Shown piece by piece: positions 54,440 to 63,367 of a DNA stretch of 64,000 nt (position 1 is the stretch's first letter; every line of letters starts with the position of its first letter). The DNA is taken from contig NZ_BOOR01000008.1 in assembly GCF_016863335.1 (NCBI RefSeq), positions 62,001 through 126,000 on the forward strand, in the 5' to 3' direction. This stretch comes from Planotetraspora thailandica. GTDB lineage: Bacteria; Actinomycetota; Actinomycetes; Streptosporangiales; Streptosporangiaceae. The position numbers were made by a program, and so were the translations under genes. The notes beneath the pieces were generated by a model that had not been told where the DNA came from, did not search any database, and saw only the letters and a program-made list of their open reading frames with translations.

Positions 54440-55123
54440 TCAGGCCTGCGTGGGCCACCGGTAGAGGTGCTCGGGACGGCCGGTGGTGCCGTACCGCAGC
54501 CCGACGGTCACCCTGCCGTCCGCGGCGAGGTCGGACAAATAGCGCTGCGCCGTCGCCCGGGACAACCCGAGCCGCGTGGCGACGTCGACGGCGGTGACGG
54601 GCTCACCCGCGCCGCGCACGGCGTCGATGACCAGCTGAGCGGTGTGGCTCGACCGGCCCTTCCGCACGGAGGCGTCGACCCGGTCGCCCTCCCGCAGCGT
54701 GCGCATGGCGCGGTCGATCTCGGCCTGGCTGAGCGAGGGGCCCCCTCCGGGGCGGGGGCCGTCCAGGCGGGCGTGGAAACGCGCGTACGCCCGGAGCCGT
54801 TCGGCGAGGTCGCTTTCGCTGAACGGTTTGACCAGGTAGTTGACCACGCCGTGGCCGAGGGCCTCGCGCACGACGGCGCTTTCCGCCGCGGCGGTCAGCA
54901 TGATGACGTGGCCGCCGAGCCTCGGCACGATCGACGTCCCCGACGCGTCGGGGAGGTACTGGTCGAGCAGCACGAGATGAGGACGCAGCCGCGCTGCGAG
55001 CTCGACCGCCTCGGCCGCCGTGTGCGCGACCCCGCCGACCTCGAATCCGGGAACCCGCCCGACATATCGGGCGTGCAGGTCGGCCACGCGGAAGTCGTCG
55101 TCGACCACCAGAACGCGGATCAT
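54440..55123 (-). CDS. CitB/DcuR-family response regulator
   Basis: A 227-residue regulator. Receiver: VLVVDDDFRVADLHARYV, phospho-acceptor Asp54 in LVLLDQYLPDASG, and Lys in NYLVKPFSESDL. The C-terminal winged HTH (AVDVATRLGLSRATAQRYLSDLAADGRVTV) is of the type that controls di- and tricarboxylate use. It overlaps the kinase stop by ATGA, so the two are cotranslated. Likely target is the divergent ABC transporter operon. Confidence 0.93.
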   Translation of the reverse strand: MIRVLVVDDDFRVADLHARYVGRVPGFEVGGVAHTAAEAVELAARLRPHLVLLDQYLPDASGTSIVPRLGGHVIMLTAAAESAVVREALGHGVVNYLVKPFSESDLAERLRAYARFHARLDGPRPGGGPSLSQAEIDRAMRTLREGDRVDASVRKGRSSHTAQLVIDAVRGAGEPVTAVDVATRLGLSRATAQRYLSDLAADGRVTVGLRYGTTGRPEHLYRWPTQA

Positions 55124-56775
55124 GACGCACCTCCGGGGACGGCGGCGGACAGGTGGGCTTCGCGCGTGGCGGGCGACGGCTCGATCGAACCCGGCAGCCG
55201 CGCCACGAAGACGGCGCCGCAGTCGGCTCCCGCGGCGCGGGTCAGCGTCAGGTCGCCGCCCCTGCGCCGGGTGAGCCGCCGCGCCAGCGCGAGCCCGACG
55301 CCGTGGGGGCGGGCGTCGTCGGCGCTGGTCGTGAAGTCCTGGTCGAACAGCCGGTCGACGGCGGCGGCCGGCACCCCGTCTCCGCTGTCGACGACCACCA
55401 GGTGCAGGATGTCGGCCTCGGCGACCAGCGACAGCTCTACCCAGGCCGGCCGCCGCGCGCCCGCGCGGGCCGCGGCGACGGCGTTGTCGATGAGGTTGCC
55501 GACGATCGTGACCACGTCCAGCGGGAAGCGCAGCTGCCCCGGCAGGAAGGAGTCGGCGCTGAGCCGCAGGTCGACCCCCTGCTCCGAGGCGACCGCGGTC
55601 TTGGCGGCGAGCAGGCCCCGCACGTACGGGTCGCGCACCCGGCCGCCGTCGCTGTATTCGGTGGCGAGCGGGTCGTCGGCCAGTTCCCGCAGGTAGGCCT
55701 CGGCCTCGCCCCTGTGCCCGAGGCTCAGCAGGCCGGACAGCGTGTGCAGCCGATTGGTGTATTCGTGCGCCTGCGCGCGCAGCGCGTCGGACAACGCGCG
55801 GACCACGTCCAGTTCCCGGGCCATCTCGTCCAGGTCGGTGCGGTCCCGCAGGGTGACGACGTGGCCCAGGTCGTGGTCGCCTCGCCGTACGGGCCCTGCG
55901 GTGACCACGAGCATGCGGTCCTCGGTGGCGACCAGCACACCGCGTACGGCACGGCGCTCGATGAGAAGCGTGCGCAGCCCGGGCGGCAGACCGGCGTCGT
56001 CGATCGGCGTGCCGGGTGCGGGCAGGCAGCCGATGAGCCGGGCGGCGGCGTCGTTCCAGATGGTGACGCGTCCTGCCGGGTCGACGGCCAGCACGCCTTC
56101 GTCGATGCCGTGCAGGACGGCCTCGCGTTCCCTGAGCAGGTCGGCCAGGTCGGCGGGCTCAAGCCCGAGCGTCTGGTGTTTGAGCCGGCGCGCGAGCAGC
56201 ACGGACGCCGCCACTCCGAGCACGACGGCGATGCCGGCGAAGCCGGCCGCGCCGCGCAGCAGGCCGGTCACCCTGCGGGACACCTGGTCGGCGGCGATGC
56301 CCACGCTGACCTGTCCGGCCACCTTGCCGTCCGGGGTGAGCAGGGGCACCTTGCCGCGAGCGGACAGGCCGAGCGTGCCGCGCTCGAACGTCACCACTTC
56401 GGCGCCGCTGAGCGCCTCCGGTTCTGTGCTCACGCGCTGGCCGATGCGGTCGGGGTCGGGGTGGGAGTAGCGGATGCCGTGGTCGTCGGCCACGACGACG
56501 AACAGCACGCCCGTGCGGCGGCGCACGGCCTCGGCCCTGCGCTGCACCTCGGGGGTTCGCTCGTGCGCGGCCACGTCCCTGACGATGACGTCGTCGGCCG
56601 CCACGGAGCGGGCGACGCCGAGCGCGCGCTCCTCGTACTGCCGCATCAGCTCCGCGCGCAGCAGGATCGCCACCAGCGTGAATCCGACGCCCAGGATCAG
56701 CACGAGCACTGCGACCTGCACGAGCAGCGCCTGGGTCGCGAAGCGGGGGTGCGGCCTCCTACCAGGCCAGGACAT
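55120..56775 (-). CDS. CitA/DcuS-family sensor histidine kinase
   Basis: A 551-residue membrane kinase. Helix 1 at residues about 17-42, an extracytoplasmic sCache-type sensor (RRRTGVLFVVVADDHGIRYSHPDPDRIGQ matches the family signature), and helix 2 near residues 178-200. A PAS domain, an SPOB-like phosphoacceptor region (ALRAQAHEYTNRLHTLSGLL, His in HEYTNRLH) and HATPase (DNAVAAA, DSGDG, GVGLALARRL) follow. The family senses citrate, C4-dicarboxylates or similar acids. No ribosome site before ATG 56775; the start is by signal-helix position. Confidence 0.93.
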   Translation of the reverse strand: MSWPGRRPHPRFATQALLVQVAVLVLILGVGFTLVAILLRAELMRQYEERALGVARSVAADDVIVRDVAAHERTPEVQRRAEAVRRRTGVLFVVVADDHGIRYSHPDPDRIGQRVSTEPEALSGAEVVTFERGTLGLSARGKVPLLTPDGKVAGQVSVGIAADQVSRRVTGLLRGAAGFAGIAVVLGVAASVLLARRLKHQTLGLEPADLADLLREREAVLHGIDEGVLAVDPAGRVTIWNDAAARLIGCLPAPGTPIDDAGLPPGLRTLLIERRAVRGVLVATEDRMLVVTAGPVRRGDHDLGHVVTLRDRTDLDEMARELDVVRALSDALRAQAHEYTNRLHTLSGLLSLGHRGEAEAYLRELADDPLATEYSDGGRVRDPYVRGLLAAKTAVASEQGVDLRLSADSFLPGQLRFPLDVVTIVGNLIDNAVAAARAGARRPAWVELSLVAEADILHLVVVDSGDGVPAAAVDRLFDQDFTTSADDARPHGVGLALARRLTRRRGGDLTLTRAAGADCGAVFVARLPGSIEPSPATREAHLSAAVPGGAS

Positions 56776-56943
56776 GGCAGCACGATACCCGTCTAACCCG
56801 GCGAAAACAGTGTGAGCAGAACGCGCAGAAAGCGAACTACGCGCATTGCTCCCACAACGGGCACAAGCCTGGTGAGCCCGACCACCCCGCCCTACGGTCC
56901 GGAGAGCTTCCCGCACAACCGACTTCCGGAAGGGGTGATTTCC

Positions 56944-57756
56944 GTGGCCGAAGCACCACCGGCCATCGAGCTGCGCGGCGTGACCAAACGCTTCCAGACC
57001 CGCGACGGCGGAGGACACACCGCGACGCGTGACATGTCCTTCACCGTACGCCAGGGCGAGTTCGTCAGCGTCGTGGGGCCCACGGGCTGCGGCAAGTCCA
57101 CCAGCCTCTCGCTGATCTCCGGCCTGGCCGCCGCGGGCGAGGGCGAGGTCTTCGTCCAGAGCCGGCCCGTGACCGGCATCCCCGACCGGCTCGGCTACAT
57201 GTTCCAGCAGGACGCCGTGCTCCCGTGGCGTACGGTGCTCGACAACGTCGCCGCAGGTCCCCGCTACCGGGGCGCGACCAAGCAGGCGGCGCGGGACCAG
57301 GCGAAGGACTGGGTGGCCCGCGTCGGCCTGGCCGGCTTCGAGCGCTACTACCCGCACCAGCTGTCGGGCGGCATGCGTAAGCGCGTCGCGCTCGCCCAGA
57401 CGCTCATCAACGAGCCGTCGATCCTGCTCATGGACGAGCCGTTCGGCGCGCTCGACGTGCAGACCCGCGAGCACATGCAGGACCTGCTGCTCGACCTGTG
57501 GTCGGGCACGGGCGCGGCCGTCGTGTTCGTCACGCACGACCTGACCGAGGCCATCGCCCTCGCCGACACGGTCGTCGTCATGACGGCCGCGCCCGCGACG
57601 GTGAAGGACGTGGTCAGGGTTGATCTCGAACGGCCCCGCCGCGTCGAGGAGATCCGGCTCGAAGAGGCGTTCCTCGACGTCTACCGGCGGGTCTGGGACT
57701 CGCTGCGCGAAGAGGTGGAGATCACTCGCTCCCGGGGGGCCGCCCGTGTCGCCTGA
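56944..57756 (+). CDS. ABC transporter ATP-binding protein (SsuB/TauB type)
   Basis: A 270-residue importer ATPase: Walker A GPTGCGKST, Q-loop MFQQDAVLPW, signature LSGGMRKRVALAQ, Walker B ILLMDEPFGALD and switch VTHDLTEA. This subfamily drives uptake of sulfonates, taurine, nitrate or thiamine precursors. GTG 56944 is chosen for the GGAAGGGG about ten bases upstream; other GTGs precede it. First gene of an ATPase-permease-binding protein operon, divergent from the kinase. Confidence 0.93.
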   Translation: MAEAPPAIELRGVTKRFQTRDGGGHTATRDMSFTVRQGEFVSVVGPTGCGKSTSLSLISGLAAAGEGEVFVQSRPVTGIPDRLGYMFQQDAVLPWRTVLDNVAAGPRYRGATKQAARDQAKDWVARVGLAGFERYYPHQLSGGMRKRVALAQTLINEPSILLMDEPFGALDVQTREHMQDLLLDLWSGTGAAVVFVTHDLTEAIALADTVVVMTAAPATVKDVVRVDLERPRRVEEIRLEEAFLDVYRRVWDSLREEVEITRSRGAARVA

Positions 57757-58600
57757 CGCCGCCACCCTCGACGCCCCCGCCGTGCGCGCCACTCCCCGGC
57801 CACGCCGCGTGCTGCGGGCACCGAAGATCACCCTTACGCGGGTTCTGCTGGTCGTGCTCTGGCTCGGCAGCTGGGAGTTGTCGGCCAGCACGTTCCTCGA
57901 CCCGTTCTACTACTCCAAGCCGAGCGCCATCGGGGCGCGCATCGTCGACTGGTTCACGGGCGGCACCGCGTTCGGGTCGATCTGGCAGCAGATGGCCGTC
58001 ACCCTCGAAGAGGCGGTCGTCGGCTTCGTGATCGGCTCGGTCGCCGGTGTGGTGCTGGGCGTCCTGCTCGGGCGCGGCCGCTTCCTCGCCGAGGTCTGCG
58101 CGCCCTTCATCAAGGCCGCCAACGCCATTCCGCGCATCGTCCTCGCGTCGCTGTTCGTGATCTGGTTCGGCCTGGGCATGTCGTCCAAGATCGCCACGGC
58201 CGTCGTCCTGGTCTTCTTCGCCGTGTTCTTCAACGCCTTCCAGGGCGCGCGCGAGGTCGACAAGACCATCATCGACAACGCCCGCATCCTCGGCGCCCGC
58301 CCCCGGCAGATCCTGTTCACCATCGTGCTGCCGAGCGCGACCTCGTGGATCCTCGCCAGCCTGCACGTCGCGTTCGGCTTCGCGCTGATCGGCGCGATCG
58401 TCGGCGAGTACACCGGCGCCGACAAGGGCCTCGGGCTGCTCATCAACCACGCCCAGGGCACCTTCGACTCGGCCGGCATCTACGCCGGAATGATCATCAT
58501 CACGGTGATGGCGCTGCTCGCCGAATGGCTGCTCACCCTCCTCGAACGCCGGCTCCTCGCCTGGCGGCCCCCGTCCAGCGCCACCGAAGCGCAGATCTGA
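57746..58600 (+). CDS. ABC transporter permease (SsuC/TauC type)
   Basis: A 284-residue membrane protein with six helices and the EAA-loop of binding-protein-dependent permeases (AREVDKTIIDNARILGARPRQILFTIVLPSA). Start GTG 57746 overlaps the ATPase gene by 11 bases. GEYTGADKGLG near the C-terminus is typical of the TauC/SsuC family. Confidence 0.92.
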   Translation: MSPDAATLDAPAVRATPRPRRVLRAPKITLTRVLLVVLWLGSWELSASTFLDPFYYSKPSAIGARIVDWFTGGTAFGSIWQQMAVTLEEAVVGFVIGSVAGVVLGVLLGRGRFLAEVCAPFIKAANAIPRIVLASLFVIWFGLGMSSKIATAVVLVFFAVFFNAFQGAREVDKTIIDNARILGARPRQILFTIVLPSATSWILASLHVAFGFALIGAIVGEYTGADKGLGLLINHAQGTFDSAGIYAGMIIITVMALLAEWLLTLLERRLLAWRPPSSATEAQI

Positions 58601-58616
58601 TCGGAGCACCCCCGAA

Positions 58617-59666
58617 ATGAAAGCCTCCACCCGTCTGCTGGCCACCGCCGCCGCCGGCCTCTGCCTGGTCGCCGCCGCGACCGGCTGCCGCGACTCCCGT
58701 ACGGCCGCGGTGTCCGCGAACGGCACCCCCCAGGTCAAGATCATGATCGGCGGCATCGACAAGGTCATCTATCTGCCGATGAAGCTGACCGAGCAGCTCG
58801 GCTACTTCAAGCAGGAGGGCCTTGATGTCCAGCTGCTCACCGAGCCGTCCGGCGCCCAGGCCGAGAACGTCCTGATCAGTGGAGACGTCCAGGGCGTCGT
58901 CGGCTTCTACGACCACACCATCGACCTGCAGACCAAGGGCAAGTGCATCCAGAGCGTGGTGCAGTTCGCCGACGTCCCCGGAGAGGTGGAGATCGTCGCG
59001 TCGGACAAGGCCGGCACGATCACCTCGCCCAAGGACTTCAAGGGCAAGCGTCTCGGCATCACGAGCCCCGGGTCGTCGACCGACTTCCTCACCCAGGCGC
59101 TCGCCGTGAAGAGCGGTGTCGCCACCCAGGACTACACGTCGGTGAAGGCGGGGGCGGGCGCGACGTTCATCGCCGCCCTCGGCAACGGCGGCATCGACGC
59201 CGGGATGACCACCGACCCCACCGCCGCCCAGCTCGTCTCGACCGGCAAGGGCAAGGTCATCGTGGACATGCGCACCGAGGAGGGCACCCGGGCCGCGCTC
59301 GGCGGCCTCTACCCCGCCAGTTCCCTCTACATGGACTGCGACTGGATCCAGAACAACAAGCAGACCGTGCAGAAGCTGGCCAACGCCCTGGTGAAGACGC
59401 TGCGCTACATCAACGGCGCCTCGGCCGAGGACATCGCCGCCAAGATGCCGGCCGACTACGCCGGGGACGACCCCGCCCTGTACGCCAAGTCGATCGGCGA
59501 CACCAAGAGCATCTTCACTCCGGACGGCGTCATGGACGCCGACGGCGCCAAGAACGTGCTCGACGTGCTCAGCTCGTTCTCACCGAACGTCAAGGGCAAG
59601 AAGGACAGCATCGACCTGGCCAAGACCTACACCACCGAGTTCGTCACGGCCGTCCCGGCAACCTGA
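58617..59666 (+). CDS. ABC transporter substrate-binding lipoprotein (NMT1/SsuA-like)
   Basis: A 349-residue lipoprotein (signal MKASTRLLATAAAGLCLVAA, lipidated Cys in ATGC, residue 24). The mature part is an NMT1/THI5-like periplasmic fold: LPMKLTEQLGYFKQEGLDVQL, DFKGKRLGITSPGSSTDFL, and GGIDAGMTTDPTAA. GIDKVIYLP at the ligand entry is common in aliphatic sulfonate or nitrate binders. The true ligand is unknown; regulation by a CitA-like sensor hints at an organic acid. Confidence 0.92.
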   Translation: MKASTRLLATAAAGLCLVAAATGCRDSRTAAVSANGTPQVKIMIGGIDKVIYLPMKLTEQLGYFKQEGLDVQLLTEPSGAQAENVLISGDVQGVVGFYDHTIDLQTKGKCIQSVVQFADVPGEVEIVASDKAGTITSPKDFKGKRLGITSPGSSTDFLTQALAVKSGVATQDYTSVKAGAGATFIAALGNGGIDAGMTTDPTAAQLVSTGKGKVIVDMRTEEGTRAALGGLYPASSLYMDCDWIQNNKQTVQKLANALVKTLRYINGASAEDIAAKMPADYAGDDPALYAKSIGDTKSIFTPDGVMDADGAKNVLDVLSSFSPNVKGKKDSIDLAKTYTTEFVTAVPAT

Positions 59667-59672
59667 CACACC

Positions 59673-59715
59673 GGCCGGGGCCCCGCGACCCCCTCCCCCC
59701 GGCGGGGCCCCGGCC
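59673..59715 (+). terminator. GC-rich terminator hairpin after the ABC operon
   Basis: A perfect 14-bp stem GGCCGGGGCCCCGC (59673-59686) / GCGGGGCCCCGGCC (59702-59715) with a 15-nt C-rich loop, 7 bp after the binding-protein stop. No T-run. Confidence 0.65.
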
Positions 59716-59760
59716 GCCACAAGGCGAAATCATGGAGCAGTCGGCTCGCGGGAGGTGCAC

Positions 59761-60489
59761 ATGGAACTCGTCGGACGCGTCGCTCTGCTGACCGGGGCAT
59801 CAGGAGGCATCGGGCAGGCACTGGGACGGCGGCTCATCGCGGCAGGTGTCCGCACGGCGTTCGCGTACGGCAGGCACGCGGACGAAGCCGAGCGCCTGGT
59901 CGACGAGGCCACGGGCGCGGGAGTCGACGCCATCGCCCTGCCCGCCGACCTGGCCGACCCGGAGGCCCCCGCCCGCCTCGCCGACGCGGCCGCCGAGGCC
60001 CTCGGCAGCCCGATCGACCTGCTGATCCCCAACGCCGGCCACTCCGAGCAGCGGGCCTACACCGACGTCGACCTGGAGATGTGGGAGCGCACGATCGCGG
60101 TGAACCTGCGGGCTCCGTTCCTACTGGCCCAGCGGGTGGTGCCCGGCATGGCCGAGCGCGGCTACGGGCGGGTGCTGTTCATGTCGTCGATCGCGGCGTT
60201 CACCGGCGGGATCGTGGGGGCGCACTACGCAGCGTCGAAATCAGGGCTCCATGGCCTGACGCACTTCCTGGCCGCCCGTGTCGCGGGCCGGGGGGTGACG
60301 GTGAACGCCATCGCGCCCGCCCTGATCGAGGACACCCGGATGCTTCCGCCCACGGCCGACCCCTCCGCCCTGCCGGTCGGCAGGTTCGGCCGCCCCGAGG
60401 AGGTCGCGGACCTGGCGATGGCCGTCCTCCGCAACGGCTACCTGACCAATCAGGTGATCAGCGTGGACGGCGGCGCCTACCCGCGCTGA
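59761..60489 (+). CDS. Short-chain dehydrogenase/reductase (FabG-like)
   Basis: A 242-residue SDR: cofactor motif LTGASGGIGQALG, NAGH, catalytic Ser-Tyr-Lys in SSIAAFTGGIVGAHYAASKSG (Tyr and Lys of YxxxK), and C-terminal DGGAYPR. The sequence is in the FabG/3-oxoacyl reductase style, but many such paralogues act on other carbonyls. ATG 59761 has GGGAGG five bases upstream. Confidence 0.9.
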   Translation: MELVGRVALLTGASGGIGQALGRRLIAAGVRTAFAYGRHADEAERLVDEATGAGVDAIALPADLADPEAPARLADAAAEALGSPIDLLIPNAGHSEQRAYTDVDLEMWERTIAVNLRAPFLLAQRVVPGMAERGYGRVLFMSSIAAFTGGIVGAHYAASKSGLHGLTHFLAARVAGRGVTVNAIAPALIEDTRMLPPTADPSALPVGRFGRPEEVADLAMAVLRNGYLTNQVISVDGGAYPR

Positions 60490-60495
60490 CCGGTC

Positions 60496-61074
60496 TCAGA
60501 GCCTCTCGATCTCCGTGAGGTCGACGTCGATCTCGAACGGAACGGAAAGCTGCAGCTTGTCGTGGTGGATTCCGGTCAGGGCGTACGCCTTGGTCGCCGG
60601 GTCCAGTTCGTAGACGTACACGGTCGCGCGCCCGCCGTTCTGCTCGATTCGCCAGAAGTGGCGGATGCCTGCGGCGGCGTAGAGCTGCGGCTTGCGCTCC
60701 CGGTCGCGGGTCTCGGAGTCCGGGCTGACGACCTCCACCGCGAGCACCACGTCGTCCGCCTGATACGCGGTGACATCCGGTCCTGTGAGTGCTTCAGCCC
60801 GAAGAACGACCACATCCGGTTCGGGGCGCTGCCGGGGACCGAGCACGACGCTCATTTGCCTGCGTACCCGGAAAGCCTTGGGCAGGGACCGGCGGATCCC
60901 GGTGACGAGCAGGTCGACGATGACCGAGTGGAAGTCTTGTTGGGGGCTCACGAAGACCAAGCTTCCATCGATCAACTCTGTGTGTGCAGGCAAATCCGCA
61001 AGGTGATCGAGGTCGTCGGCGGTGAAGCCCTCAGGCGGCGGCACCGCCCAGCCGGGAAGCTGTGGATCTGTCAT
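60496..61074 (-). CDS. Uma2 family (DUF820) PD-(D/E)XK endonuclease-like protein
   Basis: A 192-residue protein of the Uma2 family, very numerous in Streptosporangiaceae and Streptomyces. Family features: ADLPAHTELIDGSLVFVSP with Glu, RPEPDVVVL with the catalytic Asp, and DDVVLAVEVVSPDSETRDRERKPQLYAAAG carrying the ExK-like core. ATG 61074 is chosen because GGAG lies upstream and relatives start here; ATG 61101 is possible. The biological role of Uma2 proteins is unsettled. Confidence 0.85.
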   Translation of the reverse strand: MTDPQLPGWAVPPPEGFTADDLDHLADLPAHTELIDGSLVFVSPQQDFHSVIVDLLVTGIRRSLPKAFRVRRQMSVVLGPRQRPEPDVVVLRAEALTGPDVTAYQADDVVLAVEVVSPDSETRDRERKPQLYAAAGIRHFWRIEQNGGRATVYVYELDPATKAYALTGIHHDKLQLSVPFEIDVDLTEIERL

Positions 61075-61261
61075 GATTTCGCTCCGGACCTCGGCCGTCA
61101 TGGCCCCCACGCTAGCAACCACTCTGCCTATCTCCAGGGTGTTTGCCCCGCACGCCGGCAACGGAACGGACCCCCCAACTTCGCATCGGCCTCCCCCCGA
61201 TGGGTAGACCATCCTTCTGTCTGGCCTAACCTTGACTTTCGGATAGGGAGGAGGTAAAGGG

Positions 61262-62485
61262 GTGGTGCCCTCGGAGGTGGACTACAGGGCGGTCTTCATG
61301 GCCCTCGCGGCCCCATTGCTGGTGCTGACGCCGGATTTCGTCGTGGTGGGGGCCAACAACTCCTATTTGGAGATGACCGGGCGGGGCCTGGAGGATCTGG
61401 TCGGCCGAGACTACTTCGCCGTCTTCCCAGGCAATCCCAACGTTCCCGATGATCCTGATGCGCAGGGGGCGGAGCGTCTGCGTGCTTCGCTGGAACGGGT
61501 CTGCGCCACCGGCGAACGGCACACCATGCCGCTGCAGCGGTACGACATCGAGGCGAGCGGCAGACCAGGGGTGTTCGAGGAGCGGTACTGGAGCACGATC
61601 AACATTCCCGTGCTCGGCCCAGACGGTGAAGTGGAGCTGGTCGTCCACCGTACCGAGGAGGTCACCGACTTCCTTCGGCAGCTTGGGAGGTTCGACGAAC
61701 GCGGCGTCACGGGGACGCGGACAGAGCTGGAGGCGGCAGGAACCGACGTCTTCGCCCACGCGCTCCAGGAGCTCAACGAACGGCTCAAGCAGACACAGAG
61801 GGAACAACAAGAGACCACGTCGGCGCTGCAGGAGGTCATCGAACGGCAGCGGCGGTTCGTCTTCGACGCCTCCCACGATCTGCGTAATCCGATCACCGGT
61901 CTGCTGACCGAACTTGAGGTCGCCATCTCAGAACCGCACACCGACCTGCACCAGATCCTGAGCAAATTGATGCTCAACGCCGAGCGACTCAACGACATCG
62001 TCGCCGATGCGCTCGAAATCGCTCGGCTGGAGACCGCGACGCCCGCCGCCACCGAACTCGTCGACCTGGGACGCCTTGTCGTGGACGAACTGGGGCGCCG
62101 CGCTCTGACCACCACTGTCCTCGCCCAGCTCGATGATCACGTGGTGGTGAAGGCGTCCTGGATCCGGGTGGCCCGGCTCCTGTGCAACCTGCTCGCCAAT
62201 GCCGAACGGCACACCGCTACCGCGATCGAGATCGTCGTCACCGCCGCCCCGCCTGAGGCGGTCCTCGAAGTCATCGACGACGGCCCCGGCATCGCTGCAG
62301 CCGACCGCGAAAGGGTCTTCGAACGCCTCTGCCGCTTGGAGGATGCCAGCCGCCGGGATCCGGGCGGATCCGGGCTCGGTCTGCCCATCGCCCGTGAGAT
62401 CGCCCAGAGCTATGGCGGCCATTTGTACGCCGCTGACCATCCCACCGGCGCCCGCTTCGTGCTCCGTCTTCCTCTCGCCGCGTAG
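61262..62485 (+). CDS. Soluble PAS-domain sensor histidine kinase
   Basis: A 407-residue cytosolic kinase. Residues about 8-140 are a PAS fold (VFMALAAPLLVLTPDFVVVGANNSYLEMTGR). A coiled-coil follows at about residues 165-195 (LQELNERLKQTQREQQETTSALQEVIERQ). HisKA is FVFDASHDLRNPITGLLTELE with the phospho-His, then HATPase (NLLANAERHT, DDGPGIA, GSGLGLPIAREI). No membrane helix. GTG 61262 has GGGAGGAGG seven bases before. No receiver-domain partner is adjacent; the convergent FHA regulator is the nearest gene. Confidence 0.92.
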   Translation: MVPSEVDYRAVFMALAAPLLVLTPDFVVVGANNSYLEMTGRGLEDLVGRDYFAVFPGNPNVPDDPDAQGAERLRASLERVCATGERHTMPLQRYDIEASGRPGVFEERYWSTINIPVLGPDGEVELVVHRTEEVTDFLRQLGRFDERGVTGTRTELEAAGTDVFAHALQELNERLKQTQREQQETTSALQEVIERQRRFVFDASHDLRNPITGLLTELEVAISEPHTDLHQILSKLMLNAERLNDIVADALEIARLETATPAATELVDLGRLVVDELGRRALTTTVLAQLDDHVVVKASWIRVARLLCNLLANAERHTATAIEIVVTAAPPEAVLEVIDDGPGIAAADRERVFERLCRLEDASRRDPGGSGLGLPIAREIAQSYGGHLYAADHPTGARFVLRLPLAA

Positions 62486-62538
62486 GTAGCCGGCGTTTTC
62501 CGGCGATCTCGCCCCATCGGATTGAACGTGCGCCGCGG

Positions 62539-63186
62539 TCAGGAGGCGCGGCGGTTGGCCGTCTGCGGGGGCGACTCGCTCGGGCCTTGCGTGCGCTGCG
62601 ACGGCACGACCGGCGTGGGTCGTACGAGCCCGAGGGCCACGACCTCGTTTGCCAGCCGGGTGCGCCGGTTGGTGCCCTCGGGGATGCGGAATTTCTGGTA
62701 GAGCCGCAGCAGGTGCTGCTTGACCGCCGCCTCCGTCACCACGAGGTCGTCGGCGATCTCCCTGGCCGTCGCGGGCGCGACGAACGCCTCGTCAGACAGG
62801 GCGGGGCGGCAGAGCGACGTCAGCACGTCGACCTCTCTGCGGGTGAGCTCGGGCGCGGCGGCCCTGCGCAGCTCGACCTCGGGGGCGAAGTCTTCGCGGG
62901 GGACACCGCCGACCCGGGCCCGCGCGGCCCCGAAGGAGACGACGTCGCCGTCGTCCAGCACCCGCCGGGCGATGGGCCTGCCGTTCACCCGGGTTCCGTT
63001 GCGGGACAGGCCGAGGTCGACGACGTACAGATAAGGCCCGCGACGGACGAACTCGGCGTGCAGCCGGGACACGCTCGGATCCGTCAACCGGATGTCCACG
63101 CCCCGGCCCCTGCCGATCGTGGTGACCTCGGGACGCAGTGGGATGACCTCGCCGCTGTCTTCGATCCGAATGAACGGCCCCTCCAC
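62539..63186 (-). CDS. FHA domain - LuxR HTH transcriptional regulator
   Basis: A 215-residue protein combining an FHA phosphothreonine-binding domain at residues about 22-90 (TTIGRGRGVDIRLTDPSVSRLHAEF; LSRNGTRVNGRP) with a winged or LuxR-type HTH at about 112-185 (LTRREVDVLTSLCRPALSD; ATAREIADDLVVTEAAVKQHLLRLYQKF). The FHA part suggests that activity responds to Ser/Thr kinase signalling. GTG 63186 has GGGGAGG upstream. Divergent from the citrate synthase gene, which is a candidate target. Confidence 0.88.
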   Translation of the reverse strand: MEGPFIRIEDSGEVIPLRPEVTTIGRGRGVDIRLTDPSVSRLHAEFVRRGPYLYVVDLGLSRNGTRVNGRPIARRVLDDGDVVSFGAARARVGGVPREDFAPEVELRRAAAPELTRREVDVLTSLCRPALSDEAFVAPATAREIADDLVVTEAAVKQHLLRLYQKFRIPEGTNRRTRLANEVVALGLVRPTPVVPSQRTQGPSESPPQTANRRAS

Positions 63187-63332
63187 GGCAGTTCCTCCCC
63201 AGGTAGCCCGCCGTTACTTTCGCTACAGCTCCGGCTTACCCAAACGTGGGGATGGGGAATCGCCTTTGCCATAAGCAGAATCATTCGTGAAATTGGTCTG
63301 GACCTCCACTGAGGCGTTTACCTGCTCACGGG

Positions 63333-63338
63333 TAGACT
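63333..63338 (+). promoter_or_regulatory. Candidate -10 box TAGACT of the citrate synthase gene
   Basis: TAGACT 30 bases before the ATG, the same hexamer as at guaB and guaA. No clear -35. Confidence 0.38.
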
Positions 63339-63367
63339 TCGGGCCAAGATAAGCGGAGGAAACAGTT

